DNA of 64,000 nucleotides, taken from positions 165,485-229,484 of the forward strand of contig NZ_JACUUJ010000001.1 in assembly GCF_014859355.1 (NCBI RefSeq), read 5' to 3'. The notes beneath the pieces were generated by a model. It had not been told where the DNA came from and did not search any database. It saw only the letters and a program-made list of their open reading frames with translations. Positions 25,299 to 34,753 of this stretch are shown here, in pieces (positions within the stretch are counted from its first letter, which is position 1; each line of letters starts with the position of its first letter). The DNA is from Yoonia sp. Its GTDB lineage: Bacteria > Pseudomonadota > Alphaproteobacteria > Rhodobacterales > Rhodobacteraceae. The position numbers and the translations under genes were made by a program.

Positions 25299-26330
25299 TC
25301 AGCGGCCGCGTTTGTTCGCGGCGCCTTTTTGCGGTTTGCCTGCCTTTTTCGACCGATCCCGCACTTGCGCAATTGTGTCGGTGGCTTGTTTGTTTTCTTG
25401 CGACAGCTTTTTGAAACGTCGGAGCCGCTCTGGATCGATTTCATTGGTCTTGACCGCCGCTTGCACTGCGCAACCCGGTTCGCTTTCGTGCGCGCAATCG
25501 CGGAATTTGCAACGTGCAGCCCGTTCAGAGATTTCCGGAAAGGTTGCGTCGATCCCGAAAGCCACCTCTGCCACGCCAAGCCCGCGCATGCCCGGCGTGT
25601 CAATCAGCCAGCCACCTTTGGGCAGTGCATGCAGCGAACGGCCCGTTGTCGTGTGGCGTCCGCGCGCGTCATCTTCGCGGATGGCGCGGGTCGCGGCATT
25701 TCCGCCGGTCAGGGCGTTGGCGATCGTTGTCTTGCCGACACCGGATGTGCCGACAAGGGCGACAGTTTGCCCCTTGTCATACCACGGGGCAAGCAGGTCT
25801 GCCACGGCACCCGATTTGGCATCCAGCGCAATCACCGCAAGGTCGCGCCCCAAAGCTTGCGCCCTTTCTATAAAGGCTTGGGGGGCAACGCATTTGTCTG
25901 CCTTGGTCAACAGGATCACGGGGGTGATCAGCGCGTCATGCGCCATGGCCAGATAGCGTTCAAGCCGCGCTTCGTTGAAATCTTCATTGCAGGACGTGGT
26001 GATGAAAAGCGTGTCGATATTGGCGGCGATCAGTTGCTTTTCGCCGCTGTGATATTCTGTTCCGCGGCTCAGTTCTGTTTTGCGGTTCAACACGCGGATC
26101 ACGCGATGCTGGTCGGGTTTGCACAGCACCCAATCGCCGACGGCCACCGCTCCGGTTGTGATGCCCGGGTCCAACGTCAATTCCAAGGGGCCGATTTCCG
26201 AAAGGGCATTGACCCGGTCACGATGCACGGTTGCGATACGCGCAGGGGTCAGTGATTCCAGATCGGCGGAATCCAGTTGCGACATGTAAAACGGCGACCA
26301 GCCAAGGGCGTCGCGTGTCAGTTCTGTCAA
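25299..26330 (-). CDS. rsgA: Ribosome small subunit GTPase RsgA
   Basis: This 343-residue protein has an N-terminal OB-like domain, then a circularly permuted GTPase: TKAD (G4) comes before GTSGVGKTT (G1) and DTPGMRG (G3). The C-terminal zinc site CKFRDCAHESEPGCAV is complete. RsgA helps mature the 30S subunit by removing assembly factors. A Lys/Arg-rich tail follows (KKAGKPQKGAANKRGR). It lies upstream of dnaX on the same strand, with a 78-base gap, and downstream of the SRP RNA gene. Confidence 0.93.
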   Translation of the reverse strand: MTELTRDALGWSPFYMSQLDSADLESLTPARIATVHRDRVNALSEIGPLELTLDPGITTGAVAVGDWVLCKPDQHRVIRVLNRKTELSRGTEYHSGEKQLIAANIDTLFITTSCNEDFNEARLERYLAMAHDALITPVILLTKADKCVAPQAFIERAQALGRDLAVIALDAKSGAVADLLAPWYDKGQTVALVGTSGVGKTTIANALTGGNAATRAIREDDARGRHTTTGRSLHALPKGGWLIDTPGMRGLGVAEVAFGIDATFPEISERAARCKFRDCAHESEPGCAVQAAVKTNEIDPERLRRFKKLSQENKQATDTIAQVRDRSKKAGKPQKGAANKRGR

Positions 26331-26403
26331 TCAGGTGTCCTTTTTCAGTGAAGGCCGTTCAAGTCACCCTATGCCTGCAAGCCACGGCGGCACAAGACAA
26401 TGG

Positions 26404-26446
26404 TTGGGCATTGCGCAGGGCGATGCGCCGCATCGGCACGGCCCAA
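26404..26446. other. Nested inverted repeats between rsgA and the SRP RNA gene
   Basis: Outer arms TTGGGC and GCCCAA enclose an inner hairpin CGATGC-GCC-GCATCG. The pair sits in the 153-base gap upstream of rsgA. It could be a leader structure for rsgA, an SRP RNA 3' processing or terminator signal, or chance in GC-rich DNA. Confidence 0.35.
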
Positions 26447-26483
26447 CAAGCACAGTGGCACGATAAGTCAGAAGAAGGAGAGG

Positions 26484-26578
26484 TGAGAGGCTGACAACGA
26501 CCCAAGCGGGGCTCGTTATGGCTGCTTCCTTCCGGACCTGACCAATTTGGCGAGGCGCTCGCCCGCGCCAACCTCTCG
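26484..26578 (-). ncRNA. ffs: Signal recognition particle RNA (4.5S type)
   Basis: On the minus strand the apical domain GGTCAGGTCCGGAAGGAAGC is the nearly invariant Ffh-binding region of bacterial SRP RNA. The ends pair as GAGAGG (26577-26572) with CCTCTC (26490-26485), with further wobble pairing inward, giving one long hairpin of about 95 nucleotides. With Ffh it delivers ribosomes making membrane proteins to FtsY. Ends are set from the pairing and could shift by a few bases. Its promoter is at 26584-26612. Confidence 0.93.
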
Positions 26579-26583
26579 CTGGT

Positions 26584-26612
26584 CATATAGTGTGGCATCT
26601 TGTCTGGCGCAA
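26584..26612 (-). promoter_or_regulatory. Candidate promoter of ffs
   Basis: Read on the minus strand: TTGCGC (-35), exactly 17 bases, TATATG (-10), with the RNA start 6-7 bases later. The position fits the pairing-defined 5' end of the SRP RNA. Confidence 0.6.
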
Positions 26613-26615
26613 CCA

Positions 26616-28490
26616 TCAGAATGTCAGGCGATACAGATCAAATCCTTCCTGATCCGGCCCGACATGGCTGATCCCTGCGCTCAGCTGGTTTTTTGCCGAT
26701 GGGGAAGACCGGAAAACGGCGCTGGTGTCCGGTATGCTGTTGAAAACCCACGGTGGTCTGGCGGAACCGGCGATGATGGTGCGCGCGCGCAGATCGGCGA
26801 TCAGGATTTCATGCGTTGTTTCGACAGAACTGTGCAGCAAATCCGTGTCTGGGATGCTGAGAAAACCGCCACCGCCGTTGGCTCTGTAGCTGTTCATGGC
26901 GACGACAAACATATCGTCATCCGCAACGGGCTTGCCTTGATAGCGCAAGTCGCGCACCCGGCCGGAGTGTATTTTCAGCACTGCGCCACCCGGCCCGAAA
27001 CATGCGGGTTGCGACAGGTCGAACGCATAGGTCAGCCCAAAAATACTGTCGCAGTCATAGGCGGGAATCTGCGGGTTTATCAGGGTTTGGTCATGCTTTC
27101 CGGGGGTCATCTGGTTGAAATGCGCAGCAGACCATTCCAACCATGCACGCAATTGCGCACCGCTGCGCCGCACGGCGCATAACACGTTTGCAAAGGGGTA
27201 AATCGCCGCAGCATCGCGCAGTGCAACAGGCCCTGGCGCAATGTCGATGAAATGCGCCGGCCCGGCCCGGCCCCCAAAGCGGAAGGGCGCGGTCGCTGAT
27301 AAAACCGGTAAATTCCTGTGCGCGGATGACGCCAGCGCCTTTTGCACCGCCCGCATTTGCGCGTCTGCCAGCAATTGCTGCGACAAGTCCGGCCTGACGC
27401 ATGAAAAATAGCTGTGCAGGCGGGATTTCGTTTCGGCGATGGGCTGTCTGATGTAAGCCTGCGTCGCTTTATGTGCGGTCTTCACATGCCCGCGCAGTCG
27501 TTTCGTCAACGGACTGTCATGTTCTGTGTGCGCATCCTCTTGGTGCATGCGGCAGACGTGTTTTACGATTTCCGCACCTTTTGGGCCAAAGGTCAGATCA
27601 AGGTCAATGACGCCCAGCCAATTGCCGTAAAACCCGGCCATGACAGTTGGTTTGCCATGCAAAGTGCCAGTTTGATGATTGATTGCTGCACCGGGGCTTT
27701 GGTTGCCGCCGGGAAAGATTTCATGGGTGTGCCCGGTCAGGATCACGTCTATCCCGTCTACGGCGGCCAATGGCACGGCGGCATTTTCCATGTTGGGTGT
27801 GTGCCCCTCAGCCCCGATGCCCGAATGGCACAGCGCCACGACAAGATCGGCGCCAGCGGCTTTGATCTGTGGCACCAGAATGCGTGCGGTTGCCACGATA
27901 TCATCTGCTTGCAGTTGCCCGGCCAGCATCGCCCTGTCCCAACTGGTGATTTGCGGCGGCACAAAGCCGGTCACGCCGATCCGCAGCGGGCGTTGGGTGC
28001 CGTCTGTGCAGGTCACGGTGCGGTTCAGGATAACGTAATCCAAAGCGATATCCGGCCCTTGCAACATTCGGATATTGGCGCAAATGACGGGAAATTCCGC
28101 CGCATCGAGTGCGGTGCGCAGAAATGGCAGACCATAGTTGAATTCATGATTGCCCAGCGTCACGCCATCATAGCGCAGCGTATTAAACGCTGCGATCATG
28201 GGGTGAATGTCCGGCGGCGCGGGCTGGTTGGCCAGAAAATCGGCCAGCGGATTGCCCTGAATGAAATCTCCGTTATCGAACAGCAGTGTCGTGACCCCGG
28301 CCTCGGCACGCATTGCACTGATCCGGTCGGCCAGATGGATCAGCCCGGTGCCATGATCAACTTTGTCAGTAAAGTAATCATACCCCAAAAGCCGCATATG
28401 AAGATCGGTCGTTTCGAGGATCCGTAACCTTGCGCGGGGTTGGCGGGCGGTCAGACCAAAATTGCCCTGCTCGGGGGAAGGAGTATGCAT
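26616..28490 (-). CDS. cpdB: 2',3'-cyclic-nucleotide 2'-phosphodiesterase / 5'-nucleotidase family (CpdB-like)
   Basis: From the ATG at 28490 the protein has 624 residues. The metallophosphatase motifs are complete: TTDLHMRLLGYDY (D29, H31), FDNGDFIQGN (71-80), GNHEFNYG (113-120) and GHTHEIFPG. The C-terminal 5'-nucleotidase domain follows. The enzyme should hydrolyse 2',3'-cyclic nucleotides and then the 3'-nucleotide. There is no visible signal peptide at this start or in the open frame upstream, unlike the periplasmic E. coli CpdB. It is divergent from nudC. Confidence 0.88.
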   Translation of the reverse strand: MHTPSPEQGNFGLTARQPRARLRILETTDLHMRLLGYDYFTDKVDHGTGLIHLADRISAMRAEAGVTTLLFDNGDFIQGNPLADFLANQPAPPDIHPMIAAFNTLRYDGVTLGNHEFNYGLPFLRTALDAAEFPVICANIRMLQGPDIALDYVILNRTVTCTDGTQRPLRIGVTGFVPPQITSWDRAMLAGQLQADDIVATARILVPQIKAAGADLVVALCHSGIGAEGHTPNMENAAVPLAAVDGIDVILTGHTHEIFPGGNQSPGAAINHQTGTLHGKPTVMAGFYGNWLGVIDLDLTFGPKGAEIVKHVCRMHQEDAHTEHDSPLTKRLRGHVKTAHKATQAYIRQPIAETKSRLHSYFSCVRPDLSQQLLADAQMRAVQKALASSAHRNLPVLSATAPFRFGGRAGPAHFIDIAPGPVALRDAAAIYPFANVLCAVRRSGAQLRAWLEWSAAHFNQMTPGKHDQTLINPQIPAYDCDSIFGLTYAFDLSQPACFGPGGAVLKIHSGRVRDLRYQGKPVADDDMFVVAMNSYRANGGGGFLSIPDTDLLHSSVETTHEILIADLRARTIIAGSARPPWVFNSIPDTSAVFRSSPSAKNQLSAGISHVGPDQEGFDLYRLTF

Positions 28491-28619
28491 GCGCGACCCT
28501 AAAGCGAAACACTCGTTATATGATTTAGATACTACATGAAGGAGTGAAACGTTAATCAATTGAATTTTACATTGCATAAAAAATTGAACTCCAGATACGG
28601 GCATGTCATTTCGGGTGTT

Positions 28620-29570
28620 ATGAAAATTGCAGAAACAGTGACTTTTGGCGGCTCGGGGTTGAATCGGGCCGCCGAATGGCGCGGGCGGGCTGATGAATTG
28701 CGTCTGCATCCTGCCGCGCGGACAATTCTTTTGTGGCGCGGCAAGCCGATGTTGCGTGGCGATACGCTGGTGCGTGTGCCACTGGGTCATCCGGTCATGG
28801 CAGATGCCGGTGCAGACCTGATCCTGCTGGGGATAGACGATGCAGGCCCGGTGTTTGCCGCCGATCTGTCGGGGTGGACGCCGCCCGACCTGGATACAAC
28901 GCATCTTGATACTTTTCTGGACCCGTCAGAACAGCGGCATCCGGCTATGCCGGCAGGGACGGTTTTTGCCGAATTGCGCGCGATCATGACCCGGCTATCG
29001 CCGCGTGACGCTGAACTGGCCGTGACGGCAAAGGCGATCATGGGCTGGCATCTGTCGCACCGTTTCTGCGCGCGCTGTGGCACCGAAAGCACCTTGGCCA
29101 TGGCGGGCTGGCAGCGCAATTGCGCCGCCTGCGGTGGCCACCATTTCCCGCGGACCGATCCGGTTGTGATCATGCTGATCACACATGGCAATGCGGTTTT
29201 GCTGGGCCGTTCGCCCGGCTGGCCGGATGGGATGTATTCGCTTTTGGCCGGATTTGTAGAGCCGGGTGAAACAATAGAAGCCGCCGTCCGTCGCGAGGTG
29301 TTTGAAGAAACAGGTGTGCGGGTTGGTGCGGTCAGTTATCTGGCCAGCCAGCCTTGGCCGTTTCCTTCATCTTTGATGATGGGCTGCGCGGGTCTTGCGC
29401 TGAGCACCGACATCACGATTGACCCGGTCGAGATCGAAGATGCGCTTTGGCTCACCCGCGAGGATCTGGCGCTGGCCTTTACCGGGGCACACCCGCGCAT
29501 CCTGCCAGCCCGCAAAGGGGCCATTGCCCATTTTCTGTTGCGGCAATGGCTTGCAGATCAACTTGACTGA
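28620..29570 (+). CDS. nudC: NAD+ diphosphatase NudC
   Basis: From the ATG at 28620 the protein has 316 residues. It has the NUDIX-like N-terminal domain, the zinc ribbon CARCG...CAACGG near residues 150-170 and the Nudix box GFVEPGETIEAAVRREVFEE, followed by the NudC-specific SQPWPFPSSLMMG motif that separates it from other Nudix enzymes. It cleaves NAD(H) and can remove NAD caps from RNA. Twenty upstream in-frame codons exist but do not match the family. It is divergent from cpdB and 45 bases ahead of the SRPBCC gene. Confidence 0.93.
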   Translation: MKIAETVTFGGSGLNRAAEWRGRADELRLHPAARTILLWRGKPMLRGDTLVRVPLGHPVMADAGADLILLGIDDAGPVFAADLSGWTPPDLDTTHLDTFLDPSEQRHPAMPAGTVFAELRAIMTRLSPRDAELAVTAKAIMGWHLSHRFCARCGTESTLAMAGWQRNCAACGGHHFPRTDPVVIMLITHGNAVLLGRSPGWPDGMYSLLAGFVEPGETIEAAVRREVFEETGVRVGAVSYLASQPWPFPSSLMMGCAGLALSTDITIDPVEIEDALWLTREDLALAFTGAHPRILPARKGAIAHFLLRQWLADQLD

Positions 29571-29615
29571 TCATCGCTGCCCGCCGCCGCCGATCATCCG
29601 ATTTGGACGAAAACG

Positions 29616-30080
29616 ATGAAATTCAGCACACGCGAAGATATCGAGGCGCCCATTGCCCATGTGTTCGAAAAGGCAAGTGATTTTGCGGCCTTTGAACGCC
29701 GTGCGCTGCGGCATGGTGCGCGCGTTTACCGTCAGGGTGACGGGCCGGTTACGCTGGGGGCAAAATGGGAAATAGAGTTCCGGCTGCGGGGCCGCAACCG
29801 CAAGATGCAGGCGACGCTTGCTGCGATAGATGCACCCGAAATGTATCGCTTTGATGCGGTGTCAGAACACCTGATCGCGCAAAGTTCTGTTACTTTGGTC
29901 GCGCTGTCGCCCAATCGCACGCGGATTTTGGTGGCTTTCGATCTGCAACCGCGGTCGTTGACCGCCCGCGTGATGTTGCAGCCCCTGAAGCTGGCCAAGG
30001 CCAAGCTGACACAGCAGTTCAAGGGGCGCGTTCTGGAGTTTGCCAAGGATATCGAACACGATTACCGCAACCCCGCCTGA
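29616..30080 (+). CDS. SRPBCC (START-like) family protein
   Basis: This 154-residue protein opens with MKFSTREDIEAPIAHVFEKASDF (given as the first strand and helix), the typical start of a polyketide-cyclase/SRPBCC fold that binds a hydrophobic ligand in a deep pocket. The rest fits the fold: alternating strands and a long C-terminal helix (AKAKLTQQFKGRVLEFAKDIEHDY). It follows nudC on the same strand. Ligand and role are unknown. Confidence 0.75.
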   Translation: MKFSTREDIEAPIAHVFEKASDFAAFERRALRHGARVYRQGDGPVTLGAKWEIEFRLRGRNRKMQATLAAIDAPEMYRFDAVSEHLIAQSSVTLVALSPNRTRILVAFDLQPRSLTARVMLQPLKLAKAKLTQQFKGRVLEFAKDIEHDYRNPA

Positions 30081-30090
30081 CCAAGACGGA

Positions 30091-30936
30091 TCAGTCTGCC
30101 TGTTCGTGGCGGCGCGCTGCGGCGGGATAGACCCCCATGATTTGCAGGTGATTGGTAAAGTAATCCAGTTCCTCGAGCGCGAGCCGGACCGAAGGGTCAT
30201 CCGGATGCCCTTCGATTTCGGCATAGAATTGTGTCGCGGTAAACGCGCCCCCGACCATATAACTTTCCAGTTTGGTCATGTTGATCCCGTTTGTCGCAAA
30301 GCCGCCCATCGCCTTGTAAAGCGCGGCAGGAATGTTGCGCACCCGGAACACAAAGCTGGTCATCATGCCGTGATCGCCCCGTCGCGTGTAATCGGGGTCG
30401 CGCGCCATAACCAGAAAACGGGTCGTATTGCGTGCGTGATCCTCGATATGGCGGGCGGCCACATCCAGCCCGTAAATCTCTGCAGCCAATTCCGACGCCA
30501 ACGCCCCCAAGGCAGGGTCGCCAGATCGGGCGACATGCATCGCTGACCCGGCCGTATCTGCCCCGACCAAAGGGTTGATTGCGTGGCGGCGCAAGAAATT
30601 GCGGCACTGGCCCAGCAGAACTGTATGGCTCATCGCGGTTTTGACATCGGCGACGGTCGCGCCGGACACGGTCAGCAGGTTGATATGCACCCGCACAAAG
30701 GTTTCATCAACAATGTGCAGCCCGCTTTCGGGTAACAGTGAATGCACATCAGCCACACGGCCATAGGTGGAATTTTCAATTGCGATCATGCCCAGGTCTG
30801 CATCACTGCGCCGCACGGCCTCGATTGCATCCTCGAATGTGTGGCAGGGCAGTGGTGCAAAATCAGGCCGCGCCTGCACACATGCCTGGTGGCCATAGGC
30901 GCCCAGTTCCCCCTGAAAAGCGATTTTTTGTGACAT
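30091..30936 (-). CDS. pheA: Prephenate dehydratase
   Basis: This 281-residue enzyme starts at 30936 (MSQKIAFQGELGAYGHQA). It has the two-lobed prephenate dehydratase domain (MIAIENSTYGRVADVH; catalytic Thr in NTTRFLVMARDP) and a C-terminal ACT domain (about 195-270) with the Phe-sensing motif ...LTKLESYMVGG as MTKLESYMVGG. It converts prephenate to phenylpyruvate and is likely feedback-inhibited by phenylalanine. No chorismate mutase is fused. It is divergent from the cytochrome gene. Confidence 0.93.
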   Translation of the reverse strand: MSQKIAFQGELGAYGHQACVQARPDFAPLPCHTFEDAIEAVRRSDADLGMIAIENSTYGRVADVHSLLPESGLHIVDETFVRVHINLLTVSGATVADVKTAMSHTVLLGQCRNFLRRHAINPLVGADTAGSAMHVARSGDPALGALASELAAEIYGLDVAARHIEDHARNTTRFLVMARDPDYTRRGDHGMMTSFVFRVRNIPAALYKAMGGFATNGINMTKLESYMVGGAFTATQFYAEIEGHPDDPSVRLALEELDYFTNHLQIMGVYPAAARRHEQAD

Positions 30937-31056
30937 ATTCCTCAACTTCTTCTGCATACTGTCGCATTTGGGCGATTAGTCGCGCCAGTATACCTTGCAA
31001 CCGGGTGTGGGAAGCGGATACACAGCCCCAGAGTTTTGAACCAGATGGAACGCGAC

Positions 31057-31572
31057 ATGTTCGACACAATGACGATGACCAAAGTAATTGGTGCCCTTTG
31101 CGGTTCCCTTTTGATTTTCCTTTTGGGCGGATGGGCAGCTGAAATCATCTATCACGGCGGTGGCGGGCACGACGACCGGCAAGCCTATATCATCGAAGTC
31201 GAAACCGACGAAGTTGTTGAAGACGTCGTTGAAGAAATCGATTTTGCGATCGTGATGGCCTCGGCCAGCGCCGCTGACGGTGAAGCATTGTGGCGGAACT
31301 GCCGGTCGTGTCACGCACTGGAAGCGGGCGTAAACGGCGTTGGCCCTTATCTGCACGGTGTTGTCGGGCGGGATGTCGGGGCTGCGTCCGGATATAATAG
31401 CTATTCGGGTGCGTTGACGCAGGTCGCTGATGTCTGGACGCCCGAAAACCTGAATGGTTTCCTCGAAAACCCCAGTGCTTACGCGCCTGGCACGTCGATG
31501 GGCTACCGCGGGATGCGGTCGGTTGAAGACCGGGCCAACCTGATCGCCTATCTTGACAGCATCGACAACTGA
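31057..31572 (+). CDS. Membrane-anchored c-type cytochrome
   Basis: The protein has 171 residues from the ATG at 31057; another ATG seven codons earlier is possible. An uncleaved N-terminal helix (about 10-31) is followed by an acidic linker and a class I cytochrome c domain with the haem motif CRSCH at 82-86 and the Met ligand in GTSMGYRGM. The plan matches cytochrome cy/c552 (CycM) of alphaproteobacteria, which shuttles electrons from the bc1 complex to terminal oxidases. A strong terminator follows. Confidence 0.9.
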   Translation: MFDTMTMTKVIGALCGSLLIFLLGGWAAEIIYHGGGGHDDRQAYIIEVETDEVVEDVVEEIDFAIVMASASAADGEALWRNCRSCHALEAGVNGVGPYLHGVVGRDVGAASGYNSYSGALTQVADVWTPENLNGFLENPSAYAPGTSMGYRGMRSVEDRANLIAYLDSIDN

Positions 31573-31595
31573 TCGTTGATAGCACAAGATGTATC

Positions 31596-31625
31596 AAAGG
31601 CCGCCTATTCGGGCGGCCTTTTTTC
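31596..31625 (+). terminator. Intrinsic terminator of the cytochrome gene
   Basis: AAAGGCCGCC pairs with GGCGGCCTTT around a six-base loop, followed by TTTTT, 24 bases after the stop codon. Confidence 0.9.
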
Positions 31626-31738
31626 TTGCCGTGATGTTGGGATCACTGCGCGATCACGCAATCTCAACTTGAATGTTTGCCAAACTGTCCCTTAGCCTCA
31701 TCTATAGTTAAAAGAGTTTGACCATTCTGGAGAAAATC

Positions 31739-33664
31739 ATGCCGCATCGCCCCCAGTCACGTGCAATGTCCAAGGTCGCCGACAATCGCGCCGATCTGCT
31801 GCGAAACTGGGTGCTGGGCACTGTTGTCAGTGTGGGGGCCTTGGTGGCTGCGGGGCAGCTTTTGGCCGACGCGCATGAGACAATCATCGAAACCCATGCC
31901 TATTCAAATTTTGGCACGGTAAAATACGGCCCCGATTTTCCGCATCTGGACTATGTGAACCCTGACGCGCCCAAGGGCGGTGAAATAGCGCTGTGGTCAA
32001 TGGGCACGTTCGACAGTTTTAACCAATATTCCCGCAAGGGCGTATCCGCCGAACTGAACACGCTGCCCTATGAAAGCATCCTGACCAGCACGGCGGATGA
32101 TCCTTACGGGTCTTACTGTTATCTTTGCACCACGATGGAATATCCCGAAAGCCGCGACTGGGTCATCTTTAACCTGCGCGACGATGTGACCTTTTCCGAC
32201 GGGCGCCCCTTTACCGCCGAAGATGCGAAATTCACCTTCGAGCTGTTTCAGGAACAGGGCATCGCGGAATATCGCGCCATCATCGAAGGCTTTATTGACA
32301 GCGTCGAGGTGCTGGGCCCGCATCGTGTGAAATTCAACTTTACCCCCGAGGCACCGCGCCGCGATGTGATTGGCATCGCAGGGGGAACGAATGCGTTTTC
32401 AAAGTCATGGTTTGAAGAAACCGGCGCACGTGTTGACGAAAGCACGTTAGAGCCGTTTTTGGGCACTGGTGCCTATATGCTGGACAGCTACGACATCAAC
32501 CGCCAGATCATCTATAAACGCAATCCGAACTGGTGGGGCGCTGATCTGCCGATCAACATCGGGCGCAACAACTTTGACAGGATCAGGGTGGAATATTTCG
32601 CCGATAGTGCGGCCGCATTGGAAGGCTTCAAATCCGGCGCTTACACGTTTCGCAACGAAAATTCATCCAAGGAATGGGCGACGGGCTATAATTTTCCCGG
32701 CATCGACAACGGCTGGGTGGTCAAGACCGAACTGCCCGACGGCAATATCGCCTATGCGCAGGCATTCGTGTTCAACCTACGCCGCGAAAAATGGCAAGAC
32801 CCACAGGTCCGCGAAGCGATCCGCATGATGTTCAATTTCGAATGGTCAAACGAAACACTGTTTTACGGCATCTATGACCGGGTCAATTCGTTCTGGGAAA
32901 ACTCCGAGCTTGAGGCGACGGGCACCCCTTCCGAGGCCGAAATCGCGATTTTGAAACCATTGGTTGATGAGGGATTGCTGGACGCCAGCATCCTGACAAA
33001 CGCGGCGGTGATGGCCCCCACATCCAGCAGCGCCGACCGGCCGCTGGACAGGGGCAACCTGCGCACGGCATCTGCCCTGCTGGACGGCGCAGGCTGGATT
33101 GCGGGCGATGACGGGATTCGCCGCAAGAACGGCCAGCCGCTGACGATGGTGTTCCTTTCGTTCAGTCCCGCCTTTGACCGGGTGATCAACCCCTATATCG
33201 AAAACCTGACCCGGCTGGGTGTGCAGGCGCGGCTGGACCGGGTGGACCGGTCGCAATATGTGGACCGCCGCCGCACCGGTGATTACGATATCGTTGGCCA
33301 CGGGTTCAGCATGGGGTTTGAACCGGGGATCGGTCTGCGGCAATGGTATGGGTCTGAAACCGCCCAAGACAGCTCGCGCAACCTGATGGGCCTTCAGAAC
33401 GCAGCGATTGACCGGCTTATGACCGTCGTGATTGATGCACAAACACTGGATGAACTGACCCCGGCAGTGCATGCGCTGGACCGCGTGTTGCGCGCCGAAG
33501 GGTTTTGGGTGCAGCAGTGGTTCAAGGATGTGCACACTGTCGCCTATTACGATATGTTCCGCCATCCTGACGCCCTGCCGCCCTATGCGCTGGGCGAACT
33601 GGATTTCTGGTGGTATGACGCAGACGCTGCCGAAACCCTGCGCGCCGCGGGCGCATTTCAGTAA
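31739..33664 (+). CDS. yejA: Oligopeptide ABC transporter substrate-binding protein YejA-type
   Basis: The protein has 641 residues from the ATG at 31739, which has GGAGA six bases upstream. After a basic N-terminus there is a signal-type helix (NWVLGTVVSVGALVAAGQLLADA). The mature part is an SBP_bac_5 family protein with the YejA features HAYSNFGTVKYGPDFPHLDYVNPDAPKGG (start of mature protein) and LEPFLGTGAYML. It captures peptides in the periplasm for YejBEF. The gene order yejA-B-E-F is complete here. Confidence 0.92.
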   Translation: MPHRPQSRAMSKVADNRADLLRNWVLGTVVSVGALVAAGQLLADAHETIIETHAYSNFGTVKYGPDFPHLDYVNPDAPKGGEIALWSMGTFDSFNQYSRKGVSAELNTLPYESILTSTADDPYGSYCYLCTTMEYPESRDWVIFNLRDDVTFSDGRPFTAEDAKFTFELFQEQGIAEYRAIIEGFIDSVEVLGPHRVKFNFTPEAPRRDVIGIAGGTNAFSKSWFEETGARVDESTLEPFLGTGAYMLDSYDINRQIIYKRNPNWWGADLPINIGRNNFDRIRVEYFADSAAALEGFKSGAYTFRNENSSKEWATGYNFPGIDNGWVVKTELPDGNIAYAQAFVFNLRREKWQDPQVREAIRMMFNFEWSNETLFYGIYDRVNSFWENSELEATGTPSEAEIAILKPLVDEGLLDASILTNAAVMAPTSSSADRPLDRGNLRTASALLDGAGWIAGDDGIRRKNGQPLTMVFLSFSPAFDRVINPYIENLTRLGVQARLDRVDRSQYVDRRRTGDYDIVGHGFSMGFEPGIGLRQWYGSETAQDSSRNLMGLQNAAIDRLMTVVIDAQTLDELTPAVHALDRVLRAEGFWVQQWFKDVHTVAYYDMFRHPDALPPYALGELDFWWYDADAAETLRAAGAFQ

Positions 33665-33676
33665 GGACCGTATCTT

Positions 33677-34753
33677 TTGGGTGCCTATATCCTCCGAAGG
33701 CTGATGCTGGTGATTCCGACATTGATCGGGATCATGATCGTCAACTTTGCCCTGATCCAGTTCGTGCCCGGCGGGCCGATCGAACAGATCATCGCGCAGT
33801 TGGAAGGGCAGGGTGATGTGTTCGAAGGCATCGCCGGTGGTGGTAGCGAAATCGCGGGCGCCAGCAACGAAGGCAGCTATGTCGGGGCGCAGGGGCTTCC
33901 TGCGGAGTTTATTGCGGAACTGGAACGCGAATTCGGGTTCGACAAACCACCCTTGGAGCGGTTTTTGAACATGATATGGAACTACATGCGGTTCGATTTC
34001 GGCGAAAGCTGGTTCCGCAAGATCAGCGTATTTGATCTGGTACTGGAAAAAATGCCGGTGTCGATCACGCTGGGGCTGTGGTCCACGCTGATCGCCTATC
34101 TGGTTTCGATTCCGCTGGGGATCAAAAAGGCGGTGCGCGATGGCACGCCCTTTGACACATGGACCAGTGGCGCCATCATCGTGGGCTATGCGATCCCCGG
34201 TTTTCTGTTTGCGATCCTGCTGATCGTGTTGTTTGCGGGGGGGTCATATTTCCGCATCTTCCCGCTGCGCGGGCTGACATCATCAAATTTCGAGGATCTG
34301 ACCCTGATCGGCAAGGTGCTGGATTATTTCTGGCACATTACGCTGCCGGTGCTCGCATCGACGATTTCTGCTTTTGCCACACTGACGCTGCTGACGAAAA
34401 ACAGTTTTCTGGACGAGATCAAGAAACAATATGTCATCACGGCCAAGGCCAAGGGGCTTTCGGAATCGCGCGTGCTTTACGGCCATGTGTTCCGCAACGC
34501 GATGCTGATCGTGATTTCAGGCTTTCCGGCGTTGTTCATCGGCGTGTTCTTTGGCGGGTCGCTGATTATTGAAACGCTGTTTTCACTGGACGGTTTGGGC
34601 CGTCTGGGGTTCGAGGCGGCGGTCGCGCGCGATTATCCGGTGGTATTTGGCACGCTGTTTGCCTTTTCGCTGATCGGGCTTGTCGTGGGTATCCTGACCG
34701 ACCTGACCTATGTGTTCATTGACCCCCGTATTGATTTCGAGGCGCGCGGATGA
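33677..34753 (+). CDS. yejB: Oligopeptide ABC transporter permease YejB
   Basis: This 358-residue permease starts with TTG at 33677 (GGGTGCC follows; AAGGA lies nine bases upstream), giving the family start [18 protein letters not shown]. It has six hydrophobic segments, a periplasmic insert after the first, and the EAA-type loop [19 protein letters not shown] that docks to the ATPase. It forms the membrane channel with YejE. It overlaps yejE by four bases. The TTG start may lower its translation relative to yejA. Confidence 0.93.
   Translation: MGAYILRRLMLVIPTLIGIMIVNFALIQFVPGGPIEQIIAQLEGQGDVFEGIAGGGSEIAGASNEGSYVGAQGLPAEFIAELEREFGFDKPPLERFLNMIWNYMRFDFGESWFRKISVFDLVLEKMPVSITLGLWSTLIAYLVSIPLGIKKAVRDGTPFDTWTSGAIIVGYAIPGFLFAILLIVLFAGGSYFRIFPLRGLTSSNFEDLTLIGKVLDYFWHITLPVLASTISAFATLTLLTKNSFLDEIKKQYVITAKAKGLSESRVLYGHVFRNAMLIVISGFPALFIGVFFGGSLIIETLFSLDGLGRLGFEAAVARDYPVVFGTLFAFSLIGLVVGILTDLTYVFIDPRIDFEARG

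Noticed and set aside
24807..26255. Plus-strand open frame across dnaX and rsgA
   Set aside because: It spans two well-known genes on the other strand and the gap between them, and has no domain similarity.
28440..28620. Possible leader peptide or small RNA between cpdB and nudC
   Set aside because: Only a three-codon frame after GAAGGAG-like sequence and no stable hairpin were found; nothing supports it.
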